Shown here: piece after piece, positions 8,356 through 16,050 of the stretch | How positions within the stretch are numbered: the first letter of the stretch is position 1 | How the letters are laid out: the number at the start of each line of letters is the position of its first letter | Assembly: GCA_910584695.1 (NCBI GenBank) | Contig: CAJUBR010000030.1 | Span: forward strand, 1 to 33,018 | Length of the DNA stretch: 33,018 bases | Direction: 5' to 3' | Source: an uncultured Lachnospiraceae bacterium | Lineage (GTDB): Bacteria > Bacillota > Clostridia > Lachnospirales > Lachnospiraceae | Translations under genes and position numbers: made by a program | Notes under the pieces: model-generated | What the model was told of the DNA's origin: nothing | Database searches by the model: none | What the model saw: only the letters and a program-made list of their open reading frames with translations

Positions 8356-9723
8356 GTGAATCATACACAAGAAACAAACCCATTGGGAGAAGAACGAATT
8401 AATAAGCTTTTGCGGCAGTTTGCAATTCCCAGCATTATTTCTATGTTGGTGGGCTCATTATATAACATTGTAGACCAGTTTTTTATCGGACAAAGTATTG
8501 GAGAATTAGGAAATGCGGCTACCAATATTTCCTTTCCTTTATCTATTTCTACGGTGGCAATTGCTCTGTTATTCGGTATTGGCGGTGCTTCTGCATTTAA
8601 TATCAGTATGGGGGGAGGCAGCCGTGAACGGGCTGTCTATTTTCTTGGTAATGCATCCGTTATGCTGTTTGGGTGTGGGATGATCCTTTGTTTGATTACG
8701 CAGTTGTTTTTAGACCCGATGCTGCGTTTTTTTGGCTCACCGGATAACGTATTAGAATATGCAAAAACTTATACCAGAATCATTTCTTTTGGGTTCCCGT
8801 TTGTAATTCTGGCGACAGGAGGCGGGCACCTGATCCGGGCGGACGGAAGACCGAAGATTACGATGCTTTGTAATCTGACCGGTGCAGTAATCAATACAGT
8901 ACTGGATGCCGTTTTTGTCTTTGGATTAGAGCTTGGAATGGCAGGGGCGGCCTATGCCACAATTATTGGACAGTTTGTTTCCGGCAGCATGACCATCTGG
9001 TATTTAAGCCACTGTAAAACAGTAAAAATTCAAAAAAGACATTTAATTATAAAGGGAAAAAATATTGCAAGAATTGCGGCATTGGGAGCAGCTCCGTGCA
9101 GCAACCAGATTTCCATGATGATTGTGCAGATTGTCATGAACAAGTCATTAAAGTATTACGGTTCACTTTCTGCGTATGGGGAGGCGATCCCTATTGCCTG
9201 TTCAGGAATTATATCAAAAGTAAATATGGTATTTATGTCCTTTATCATCGGAATTTCTCAGGGATTGCAGCCGATTGCCAGTTTTAATTTTGGGGCAAAA
9301 AAATATAAAAGGGTAAAGGAGGCTTATCTGAAAGCGGTTTTTTGCGGTTTCTTATTATCTGTCGCAGCATTTTTATTATTCCAGTTTGCTCCAAGGCAGA
9401 TTATATCTGTTTTTGGGGATGGTTCTAAGGAGTATAATCGGTTTGCGATTCAGTATTTTCATGTGTTTTTGTTTTTTACGTTTATTAATTTTATACAGCC
9501 GATTTCTTCTAATTTCTTTACAGCGATTGGAAAGCCTAAAAGCGGTGGTTTTCTGGCACTTACCAGACAGATTATATTTTTGCTGCCACTTATCATCATT
9601 TTTCCATTGTTTGTAGGAATTGACGGGATTATGTATGCTGGTCCAATTGCTGATTTTCTAGCAGGAACCGTAGCAATTGCAATGATGGCACGGGAATTGC
9701 ATCAGGAAAAATATAAGCAATGA
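8356..9723 (+). CDS. MATE family multidrug/drug-sodium efflux protein
   Basis: A polytopic membrane protein of the MATE family (about 455 residues, 12 predicted helices), exporting drugs or metabolites in exchange for Na+ or H+. Typical features are the N-terminal NPLGEERINKLLRQFAIPSI, then GSLYNIVDQFFIGQ, and the repeated equivalent near the middle, SQGLQPIASFNFGAKKYKRV. The GTG at 8356 is chosen because AAGGAG lies 9 bases upstream and a promoter lies just before it. The open frame reaches back to 8272, but that extension is polar and unlike the family. The stop codon overlaps the ATG of the next gene (ATGA), suggesting translational coupling. The substrate is not predictable. Confidence 0.92.
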   Translation: MNHTQETNPLGEERINKLLRQFAIPSIISMLVGSLYNIVDQFFIGQSIGELGNAATNISFPLSISTVAIALLFGIGGASAFNISMGGGSRERAVYFLGNASVMLFGCGMILCLITQLFLDPMLRFFGSPDNVLEYAKTYTRIISFGFPFVILATGGGHLIRADGRPKITMLCNLTGAVINTVLDAVFVFGLELGMAGAAYATIIGQFVSGSMTIWYLSHCKTVKIQKRHLIIKGKNIARIAALGAAPCSNQISMMIVQIVMNKSLKYYGSLSAYGEAIPIACSGIISKVNMVFMSFIIGISQGLQPIASFNFGAKKYKRVKEAYLKAVFCGFLLSVAAFLLFQFAPRQIISVFGDGSKEYNRFAIQYFHVFLFFTFINFIQPISSNFFTAIGKPKSGGFLALTRQIIFLLPLIIIFPLFVGIDGIMYAGPIADFLAGTVAIAMMARELHQEKYKQ

Positions 9724-9730
9724 TACAGGG

Positions 9731-10579
9731 ATGGGAGAAAGCATATGTAGAAGGAGTGCTGAAAATGATGTTGTGCTTCCAGAGGATTATCTTATATTTA
9801 TGAAAGAGTATAACGGTGGAGAAGAACTTTTTGTTTCTGACAATGGGTTACATATTCTTGGAAGGGAAAAATTTACAGATGATAAGCTGAATCTTGCACA
9901 TTTTTCTGTTTATCAGGCAGATGATTTGAAAAGATGTGCTGCCTTTATTGCTCCGTTTGAAGTTGGTGGAAGACGTGCGGCTGTTTCTGATAGTGGGAAA
10001 TATGCCGTTACGGCAGCTTATACACGTGAAGGAATTTCTCTAATAAATTGTAAAAATGGCAGTCTGCTCTGGAATACAAAAGCTGTGAAAAAGGTTCAAG
10101 GTGTAGGTTTTTCAAAAGATGAAGAATATGTAATAGCAAGTAATGAGGATGAGCCGGCACATACCTATTATATTGATATTAGGACAGGCGAAATTGTAAA
10201 ACGAATTGTGGCAGCGAAAGTATTTGCTAATCCATATGGAGAGGATATTGTATTTTGGCATAGGAATACAGTTCTAATCGGAGGGAAAAAGATAAAAAGT
10301 CCGGCATTTGCCTATGTGACTGCCTGCGGGACTCCATTTGGAATTGTGGTAAGTCCGGTGAATCATTTTCCGCGTATGTACGATTATGATGGAAATCTGA
10401 TCTGGAAATCGGTCACGAATAAAGACCAAATTTTAGCATTTGCCTATAACGAGGAAAAACAGATTATATTTGGTAGGGCACGAGATGGAATTGTTGCCAT
10501 AAATCCTCAAAATGGAGAAATCATAGAATCCTATGATGGGTATATAGGTGATGCTGTTATGTGTTCTATTAGGGGTTAA
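9731..10579 (+). CDS. SUKH/SMI1-like N-terminus joined to a beta-propeller-like domain, frameshifted
   Basis: The readable frame encodes 282 residues. Near the start is VVLPEDYLIFMKEYNGGEEL, the core of SMI1/KNR4 (SUKH) domains, which often act as immunity proteins. From about residue 85 follow repeated short-strand blocks with turns (SDSGKYAVTAAY, NGSLLWNTK, SKDEEYVIAS, DGNLIWKS, NPQNGEIIESYDGY) typical of WD40 or PQQ-like propellers. The expected first SUKH helix is found in another frame: an ATG at 9720 overlapping the MATE stop reads MIQGWEKAYVEGVLK and would join NDVVLPEDY after a one-base change in the A-run at 9762-9765. The gene is therefore probably frameshifted, mis-sequenced, or expressed by slippage. 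Exact function unknown. Confidence 0.55.
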   Translation: MGESICRRSAENDVVLPEDYLIFMKEYNGGEELFVSDNGLHILGREKFTDDKLNLAHFSVYQADDLKRCAAFIAPFEVGGRRAAVSDSGKYAVTAAYTREGISLINCKNGSLLWNTKAVKKVQGVGFSKDEEYVIASNEDEPAHTYYIDIRTGEIVKRIVAAKVFANPYGEDIVFWHRNTVLIGGKKIKSPAFAYVTACGTPFGIVVSPVNHFPRMYDYDGNLIWKSVTNKDQILAFAYNEEKQIIFGRARDGIVAINPQNGEIIESYDGYIGDAVMCSIRG

Positions 10580-10629
10580 AGGATATTTATTTATTGCCTG
10601 CATAAAAAGGAATAAAGGACGGGAAAATC

Positions 10630-10658
10630 TTGATGGCAGAATGGGAATATGATATGAT
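10630..10658 (+). promoter_or_regulatory. Promoter of fabF
   Basis: TTGATG (10630-10635) and TATGAT (10653-10658) are separated by exactly 17 bases. A start near 10665 leaves a leader of about 67 bases before the fabF ATG. I see no clear fatty-acid regulator palindrome. Confidence 0.55.
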
Positions 10659-10731
10659 TTAATGAAGAAATATCACTTAATTACATATGAGTATAGGTTC
10701 CGGACAAACTCGGAACAGGAAAGAGGATAGG

Positions 10732-11967
10732 ATGAAGCGAGTAGTAGTGACAGGAATGGGATTAATCACCCCGATTGGAAATGATGTAAAGACATTTTGG
10801 GAGAATATTCATAAAGGAAAGGTTGGCATTGGACCAATCCGTAATTTTGATACCACTGCGTACAGAGCTAAACTCTCAGCAGAGGTATGTGATTTTGATC
10901 CTGCTGAATATATGTCAGCGAAGGATGCTAAGAGAATGGACCGTTTCAGTCAGTTTGCTGTAGCCGCGTCCAGGCAGGCAATACAGGATGCTGGATTGAA
11001 ATTGAAGCAGGAAGATTCCTATCGGATGGGTGTTTGTGTTGGTTCAGGTGTTGGAAGTCTGATGGGGATTGAACGGGAATATGACAAGCTTCTTGCAAAA
11101 GGACCGGGGAAGATTCATCCGTTGACAGCTCCTATGGTTTTGGGAAATATGGCAGCCGCCAATATTGCCATGCAGTTTGGATTTCATGGGAAATGTATTG
11201 ATGTAGTGACAGCCTGTGCGACGGGAACCAATTCAATTGGAGAGGCATTCCGGTCAATCCAGCATGGGGAAGCAGATGTCATTTTAGCAGGTGGTGTAGA
11301 CAGTTCAGTTAGTCGTTTCGGTGTCGCAACCTTTCAGGCGTTGACAGCACTTTCTACATCGGAGAATCCATTGCAGGCATCGATTCCTTTCGACAAAAAA
11401 CGGGACGGTTTTGTTACTGGTGAAGGTGCAGGAGTTTTAGTATTGGAAGAATTGGAACATGCAAAGGCACGTCATGCCACGATTTATGCAGAGATTGGTG
11501 GTTATGGTGCTACCTGTGATGCCAGTCATTTAACGGCACCTTTAGAAGATGGGTCGGGTGCTGCCAGAGCAATGACATTGGCGATAGAAGATGCAGGTCT
11601 GACACCAAAAGACGTAGATTACATTAATGCCCATGGCACCAGTACTCCAATGAATGATAAATATGAAACGAATGCTATTAAGCTGGCATTTGGAGAAGAG
11701 GCATATCGTGTGAAGATTAATTCAACCAAATCCATGATTGGACATTTGTTTGGGGCGGGTGGTGCAGTTGAACTGATTACCTGTATTCTGTCGATTGGAG
11801 AAGGCTATATTCATCAGACTGTGGGTTTGGTGGATGATGACCCGGAATGTGATTTGGATTATACCAAAGGACAGGGAGTATATATGCCGGTTCACGTAGC
11901 AATCAGTAATTCACTGGGATTTGGAGGGCATAATGCTACAGTTTTAGTAAAAAAATATGATGAATAA
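10732..11967 (+). CDS. fabF: Beta-ketoacyl-ACP synthase II
   Basis: A 411-residue condensing enzyme of fatty-acid elongation, joining malonyl-ACP to acyl-ACP. The catalytic Cys is in VVTACATGTNSIGEAF. The two active-site His residues are in NAHGTSTPMND and STKSMIGHLFGAGGAVE, the latter with the conserved Lys. The N-terminus KRVVVTGMGLITPIGND and the C-terminus SNSLGFGGHNATVLVKK are canonical for FabF rather than FabH. The open frame begins at 10687, but the ATG at 10732 gives the normal N-terminus and follows AAAGAGGATAGG. It stands alone here, with no other fab genes around it, so it may supplement a separate fatty-acid cluster. Confidence 0.95.
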   Translation: MKRVVVTGMGLITPIGNDVKTFWENIHKGKVGIGPIRNFDTTAYRAKLSAEVCDFDPAEYMSAKDAKRMDRFSQFAVAASRQAIQDAGLKLKQEDSYRMGVCVGSGVGSLMGIEREYDKLLAKGPGKIHPLTAPMVLGNMAAANIAMQFGFHGKCIDVVTACATGTNSIGEAFRSIQHGEADVILAGGVDSSVSRFGVATFQALTALSTSENPLQASIPFDKKRDGFVTGEGAGVLVLEELEHAKARHATIYAEIGGYGATCDASHLTAPLEDGSGAARAMTLAIEDAGLTPKDVDYINAHGTSTPMNDKYETNAIKLAFGEEAYRVKINSTKSMIGHLFGAGGAVELITCILSIGEGYIHQTVGLVDDDPECDLDYTKGQGVYMPVHVAISNSLGFGGHNATVLVKKYDE

Positions 11968-12066
11968 CGTATAGGTTTAGCTTTTGACCACCGGATGTGT
12001 GTAGTTTACAGGTAGTATGAAATAGTTACAGAATATACGATATAGGGAATGTATAGGAGAGTAAGC

Positions 12067-13179
12067 ATGAGTACATTTAATGTGGAGCTGAAAAAAATTG
12101 TAGATGACAGCTACGAGATTGAAATAGGATATGAACTGGAGAGGAAGTTGATTCATGATTTAAAGAATGGACTGGCAGGTGAAATTCATAAATTTGCGGT
12201 GGTAACAGACAGTATTGTAAAGGGATTATATGCAGATAAGATATTAGCAATGTTACAGGAAGCGGGATATCAGGCAGATTTATTTGTATTCAAAGAAGGA
12301 GAAAAACAGAAAACCCGTAAAACAAAGGAAGAGATTGAAGATGCCATGCTTGCAAAGGGATATCGGAGAGACTGTTGTATTATCGCTGTCGGTGGAGGTG
12401 TCGTTACTGACCTTGCAGGATTTGTGGCAGGAACCTTTGGAAGGGGGGTTCCATTTATTAATTATGCAACTACCCTGCTGGCAGCAGCGGACGCTTCCGT
12501 AGGAGGAAAAACGGCTGTAGATACGCCTTTGGCGACAAATTTAATTGGATTATTTAACCAGCCCGAAAAAGTATATCTGGATATCGCTACATGGAGAACA
12601 CTCCCGGAACGCCAGGTGATAAGTGGTCTGGCGGAGACAATTAAACATGCATGTCTGGCGGATCATGATTTTTTTGATTATCTGAACGAGCATATAGAAG
12701 ATATTCTGGCATTGGATCGGGAGGTATGTGAACAGATTGCCGAGAAAAATTGCAAGATAAAATATGAAGTTGTCATGAAGGATGAAAGAGAGAGTGGTCT
12801 TCGGGAAATTCTGAATCTTGGGCATACAGTAGGACGTGCGATTGAAACAGTGAGTGGTTATGAACTACTGCATGGTGAGGCAGTTTCCATTGGAATGGCT
12901 GCAGAGGTAAAACTGGCATACCGTTTGGGATATATGACTGCAAAAGAAAGAGATGAAGTGATCGCACTGCTTGTAAAAGCCAAGCTTCCGGTTGCGATTC
13001 CGGCTGGTATTAATAGAGATGATTTAGTAAAGAAATTATATACGGATAAAAAGGTAAGAAACGGTAAACTGCGGTTTGTGATCCAAAAGGGGATTGGTGA
13101 TATTGTTGAATTTGAAAAAGGTGTGTTTGCGACACCGATTGAAGAGAGTGTAGCAAGAGAGATTATTATGGATCTATAA
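12067..13179 (+). CDS. aroB: 3-dehydroquinate synthase
   Basis: A 370-residue enzyme of the shikimate pathway converting DAHP to 3-dehydroquinate with NAD+ and Zn2+. Seen directly: the nucleotide-binding AVGGGVVTDLAGFVAGTFGRG, then INYATTLLAAADASVGGKTAVD, and metal-ligand regions GLAETIKHACLAD, LNLGHTVGRAIE and LLHGEAVSIGMAAE. The ATG at 12067 (MSTFNVELKK) is chosen over the in-frame start at 12049 because AGGAGAG lies 6 bases before it. No other aro genes are nearby. The alternative 2-deoxy-scyllo-inosose synthase is less likely given the conserved AroB motifs and the housekeeping context. Confidence 0.95.
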   Translation: MSTFNVELKKIVDDSYEIEIGYELERKLIHDLKNGLAGEIHKFAVVTDSIVKGLYADKILAMLQEAGYQADLFVFKEGEKQKTRKTKEEIEDAMLAKGYRRDCCIIAVGGGVVTDLAGFVAGTFGRGVPFINYATTLLAAADASVGGKTAVDTPLATNLIGLFNQPEKVYLDIATWRTLPERQVISGLAETIKHACLADHDFFDYLNEHIEDILALDREVCEQIAEKNCKIKYEVVMKDERESGLREILNLGHTVGRAIETVSGYELLHGEAVSIGMAAEVKLAYRLGYMTAKERDEVIALLVKAKLPVAIPAGINRDDLVKKLYTDKKVRNGKLRFVIQKGIGDIVEFEKGVFATPIEESVAREIIMDL

Positions 13180-13307
13180 GTTTGCTTTTTATTCTTGTAA
13201 GTAAAATTTTATAAATGGTAGGTATTAAATGCTACAAAATATATGTCCGTTTCTATACTGGTCAAAATCTAGATGGAGAAGTAGAATGTATAAATCAAAT
13301 TATCTGC

Positions 13308-13335
13308 TTGAAAAAAGTTTAAAAATTGGTATAAT
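13308..13335 (+). promoter_or_regulatory. Promoter of the first coiled-coil gene
   Basis: TTGAAA (13308-13313) and a perfect TATAAT (13330-13335) are separated by 16 bases, giving a start near 13342 and a leader of about 33 bases before the ATG at 13375. Confidence 0.6.
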
Positions 13336-13374
13336 TTTGATAATGAGAAAAAGGGGTGCTTAGGAGGGGATAAA

Positions 13375-13770
13375 ATGACAGATAATGAATTATTACTTGC
13401 AATGTCGAATATGCTTGATCCGATTAGGGAAGAGGTTCAGAGTATCCGAGAGGATATTCGAGATGTGAAAGGGGATATCCAGGGTGTAAAAGGGGATATG
13501 CAGAATTTGAAAGAGGACATGCAGAATTTGAAAGAGGACATGCAGAATTTGAAAGAGGATATGCAGGATATAAAAACCAGAGTGAAGAAGATAGAGATTA
13601 CTCAGGAAAATGAAATTTTACCACGATTGAATACAATAGAATCTTGCTATACTTCCACGTATGACCGATATAAAGACAGTGTAGAAGATTATGAGGTAAT
13701 GAAACAAGATATGACTATTGTTAAGAAGGTTGTAGCGGAGCATTCAGAGAAGTTACAAAAGATAGGTTAA
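13375..13770 (+). CDS. Coiled-coil protein with heptad tandem repeats
   Basis: A 131-residue soluble protein. Residues 15-80 are a predicted coiled coil built from near-identical heptads (DMQNLKE three times in a row, preceded by the related GDIQGVK and GDMQNLK). The C-terminal third reads ENEILPRLNTIESCYTSTY, then a final helix ending VVAEHSEKLQKIG. The same layout is present in the protein at 31098-31499: ENEVIPKISSLYEM, then VVKSHSEQLIKHD. The two look like distant paralogues. No signal peptide or membrane segment. No domain of known function is recognised; oligomerisation or a scaffold role is inferred from the coiled coil only. Start: ATG after AGGAGGGGATAAA, with a strong promoter upstream. 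Confidence 0.75.
   Translation: MTDNELLLAMSNMLDPIREEVQSIREDIRDVKGDIQGVKGDMQNLKEDMQNLKEDMQNLKEDMQDIKTRVKKIEITQENEILPRLNTIESCYTSTYDRYKDSVEDYEVMKQDMTIVKKVVAEHSEKLQKIG
13495..13557 (+). repeat. Three 21-bp in-frame tandem repeats
   Basis: Units at 13495-13515, 13516-13536 and 13537-13557 are identical apart from a T/C difference in the Asp codon. Each encodes DMQNLKE, exactly one coiled-coil heptad. A fourth, diverged unit starts at 13558. Near-identity of the units implies recent slippage or unequal recombination, so the repeat number may vary between strains. Confidence 0.9.
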
Positions 13771-13870
13771 TAAGAGGAAGTGCAAAGAAACGTGTATAAG
13801 TTATCCATAATTAAATCAATAAGGCAAATAAAGTTTTAATATCTGTACATACTAATTCTGAGGTGATAAC

Positions 13871-14059
13871 ATGAATATATTAAATAATGATGAAATTCCA
13901 GTAGGACTTAGTATGGCACTTGCAGAAAATTTGCATGCAATGGAGAGGTTTAGCAACATGAACGAGGCAGAAAGACAGGATTTTATTAACCGTTCCCGTA
14001 ATGTAGGTTCCAAACAGGAAATGAGAAGCCTTGTTTCCTCATTGGACACCATGAATTAA
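13871..14059 (+). CDS. Small conserved Clostridia-type protein, unknown function
   Basis: A 62-residue protein with the pattern IPVGLSMALAENLHAMERF, then MNEAERQDFINRSR and SKQEMRSLVSSL. I recall similar short proteins (xGLxMALAxNxxAMxxF ... SKxEMxxxVxSL) across Lachnospiraceae and related Firmicutes, without assigned function. It is predicted to be all-helical and soluble, with no signal or metal motif. The ATG at 13871 follows GAGGTGATAAC. It has its own strong intrinsic terminator 17 bp after the stop. A faint resemblance to the helical tail of YdeI/OmdA-like proteins is not enough for a call. Confidence 0.7.
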   Translation: MNILNNDEIPVGLSMALAENLHAMERFSNMNEAERQDFINRSRNVGSKQEMRSLVSSLDTMN

Positions 14060-14075
14060 AAGCGGGTTGTTAATG

Positions 14076-14126
14076 TATATCCCAAATGTCAGGTGAGATG
14101 GACTTGGCATTTGGGATATATTTTTT
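14076..14126 (+). terminator. Strong intrinsic terminator
   Basis: TATATCCCAAATG (14076-14088) pairs perfectly over 13 bp with CATTTGGGATATA (14108-14120), followed directly by TTTTTT (14121-14126). It closes the transcript of the small protein and separates it from the NADAR gene. Confidence 0.9.
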
Positions 14127-14157
14127 ATAATATCATGTTTGTATTAATGGAGGAACT

Positions 14158-14979
14158 ATGAAGAAAAAATTAATGGCACCATTGTGGCTGATGTATCCGG
14201 AGATTCCCGAGGGGAGCATTGGCTGGAGAATGGGATATGGTGAGGACTATGTAATGGAATTTCACAATTGGTTTCAAACGTTATCAGTAGAGGAGCAGGA
14301 AGAATATAATAGAAAATTCCCTAAGCCGGTATGCTGGGATTTGTCGGAACACAAATTGCTGCATCAAAATGATTTTTGGATTTATAAATGGGAAGAGAAT
14401 AATAAACCGGTTTATTCTACAACTTCTATAATAGAAGAGAGAAAAGAGGGAGAAATCCGTGAACAGATTTCATTTTGGAGACCTCGTCAATTGGGGAATC
14501 AAGTTGACAAATCTTGTTTCAGTCAATGGTATATGATAGATTTCTATGTAGGGCATGTGAAGTATTGCTGTATGGAGCAATATATGATGTCAAAAAAGGC
14601 AGAATTATTTGGTGACATAAATATGATGAAAATGATTATGGATACAGATAAGGCAGATGATATTCAGAAGTATGGGCGAAGAGTGAAATATTTTGATGAA
14701 GAGATTTGGGATCGGTTTAAGTTTCCAATTGTTTTGACAGGTAATTACTATAAATTTTCGCAGATACCGGAACTAAGACGTTTTCTGTTAAGTACCGGAA
14801 AAGCGTTATTAGTAGAAGCCAGTCCATATGATAAAGTCTGGGGAATTGGTTTAAAGGCAAATGATGAAAGGGCATTTAATCCGGATACATGGAAGGGGAA
14901 GAACTTACTAGGTTTTGCATTAATGGAAGTGAGAGATGAACTAAACCGCTTGTGGAAATATGAAAAGGAATTTATGTAA
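14158..14979 (+). CDS. NADAR-domain protein (YbiA-like N-glycosidase fold)
   Basis: A 273-residue protein. The C-terminal part, from about residue 118, is a NADAR/YbiA domain: FSQWYMIDFYVGHVKYCCME, then YMMSKKAELFGD, then a distal block with YGRRVKYFDEEIW, LLSTGKALLVEASPYDKVWGIG and GKNLLGFALMEVRDEL. NADAR proteins cleave N-glycosidic bonds. YbiA homologues act on riboflavin-pathway intermediates, and some NADAR proteins remove ADP-ribose from guanine as antitoxins to DarT-like toxins. The N-terminal 110 residues (WLMYPEIPEGSIGWRMGYGE, WDLSEHKLLHQNDFWIYKW) are an extension beyond the minimal domain; its role is unknown. I see no DarT-like partner nearby. Start: ATG after ATGGAGGAACT. Confidence 0.8.
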   Translation: MKKKLMAPLWLMYPEIPEGSIGWRMGYGEDYVMEFHNWFQTLSVEEQEEYNRKFPKPVCWDLSEHKLLHQNDFWIYKWEENNKPVYSTTSIIEERKEGEIREQISFWRPRQLGNQVDKSCFSQWYMIDFYVGHVKYCCMEQYMMSKKAELFGDINMMKMIMDTDKADDIQKYGRRVKYFDEEIWDRFKFPIVLTGNYYKFSQIPELRRFLLSTGKALLVEASPYDKVWGIGLKANDERAFNPDTWKGKNLLGFALMEVRDELNRLWKYEKEFM

Positions 14980-15068
14980 TGCTTGTTTGCAAAATAATAA
15001 AAATATTATAACAAGTGTAAAGAAAATGAAATGCAGGATAAATAATGGTAAAATCAAGGGGATAACGG

Positions 15069-15674
15069 ATGAAGGGAGTTTATATTAACACAAGATATAC
15101 ATATGTTTTGGGGTGTATTCCTGCAATTATAGGTAGTGTCCCTTGCTATTTAGGGTATTTAAGGGATTCAACACTAAAAACAATTTCGTTGTTAAGTGCG
15201 GTTATTTATTGCATTTTGTTTGGATACTGTGTGTGGGAAACAGGTATGCAGCGAAAACTACAGGATACAGTGGTAGCTAATGGGCGGTGTATAGCAGGAA
15301 CGGTAAAGGGACTTAAGAAAGTATATTTTGAGAGTTCCATAGGACGTGTTAGTAATAATGAACGCTCGGCATATCGGATTGAGGCAGAAACAATAGATGA
15401 GCTTGGAGTCTCCAAGATCTATTATAGTGATCTGATTCCGAAAAATCAGAAAAAATATATTCCACCTACTGTAAAAATATACTGTTATAAGGATCGAAAT
15501 TGTATGGTATGGGAGAAAGAGGTTTATCAGATAAAATATCCAGTGACAGAAAGCAGAGAAACTGTGAAAGGGAACCAGGGAAGGTTATGGCTTATGTTTT
15601 TTAATCATTTGACGTGGATGGCACTGGGTGGATGTTTGCTTGGTATGCTATATGCTTGCGTAATTATAAAATGA
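15069..15674 (+). CDS. Three-helix membrane protein, unknown
   Basis: A 201-residue protein with hydrophobic helices at about 11-30 and 36-56 and a third near the C-terminus (about 175-198). Between the second and third is a polar domain with strand-like segments (GRCIAGTVKGLKKVYFESS, SAYRIEAETIDE, YIPPTVKIYCYKDRNCMVW), resembling the small beta domain of DUF3592-type membrane proteins, though I cannot confirm that. Start: ATG after AAGGGGATAACGG. It stands alone: 89 bp after the NADAR gene and 376 bp before the next start codon. No function can be assigned. Confidence 0.7.
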   Translation: MKGVYINTRYTYVLGCIPAIIGSVPCYLGYLRDSTLKTISLLSAVIYCILFGYCVWETGMQRKLQDTVVANGRCIAGTVKGLKKVYFESSIGRVSNNERSAYRIEAETIDELGVSKIYYSDLIPKNQKKYIPPTVKIYCYKDRNCMVWEKEVYQIKYPVTESRETVKGNQGRLWLMFFNHLTWMALGGCLLGMLYACVIIK

Positions 15675-15943
15675 AGTTTTATTCATGAGGGTAATAATCC
15701 TGATAGACCTAATACTCTGCTGTTTGCAGGGAGGATGTTAACTGAAAAATATTCTGTATGTAGATTATTACAATTGTAAATGAAATGGTGGTCGAATAAA
15801 TTATTTTTTAGGATTAGTTAATTCCTGCTTTGTATTGGAAGTACTTTTTAGTATCACATATTTAAGCTATGGATTTTTCTATATAATTAATTGATGAGAA
15901 AATCAGAATATTGGAAAGTAATAGAATAATATTTATAAATTTT
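15675..15943. other. AT-rich intergenic stretch, no gene seen
   Basis: About 270 bases before the operon promoter. I found only very short open frames without usable ribosome binding sites and no clear RNA element, so no precursor-peptide gene can be supported here. Confidence 0.5.
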
Positions 15944-15972
15944 TTGACTAGGAGTTAACACAAGAATATAAA
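15944..15972 (+). promoter_or_regulatory. Promoter of the ABC/CPBP/lipoprotein operon
   Basis: TTGACT (15944-15949) and TATAAA (15967-15972) are separated by exactly 17 bases, near consensus for sigma-A. The start would be near 15979, about 72 bases before the first gene's ATG. No other promoter of this quality was found inside the operon. Confidence 0.65.
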
Positions 15973-16050
15973 GCGTTGAAAGAAATGATTTATTATGTTA
16001 TTTTTAAATAGGTTTTGGACTCGGAAGAAGAAAAGGAGAAAATATTACTT

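Noticed and set aside
13495..13578. Short regular repeats that could suggest a CRISPR array
   Set aside because: Units are 21 bp, contiguous without spacers, and in frame within a coding sequence encoding coiled-coil heptads.
13805..13815. DnaA-box-like TTATCCATA
   Set aside because: Single imperfect match in AT-rich DNA, with no cluster and no dnaA or dnaN nearby.
15675..15943. Search for a small bacteriocin precursor gene upstream of the ABC operon
   Set aside because: Only very short frames without usable ribosome binding sites were found, so none can be supported.
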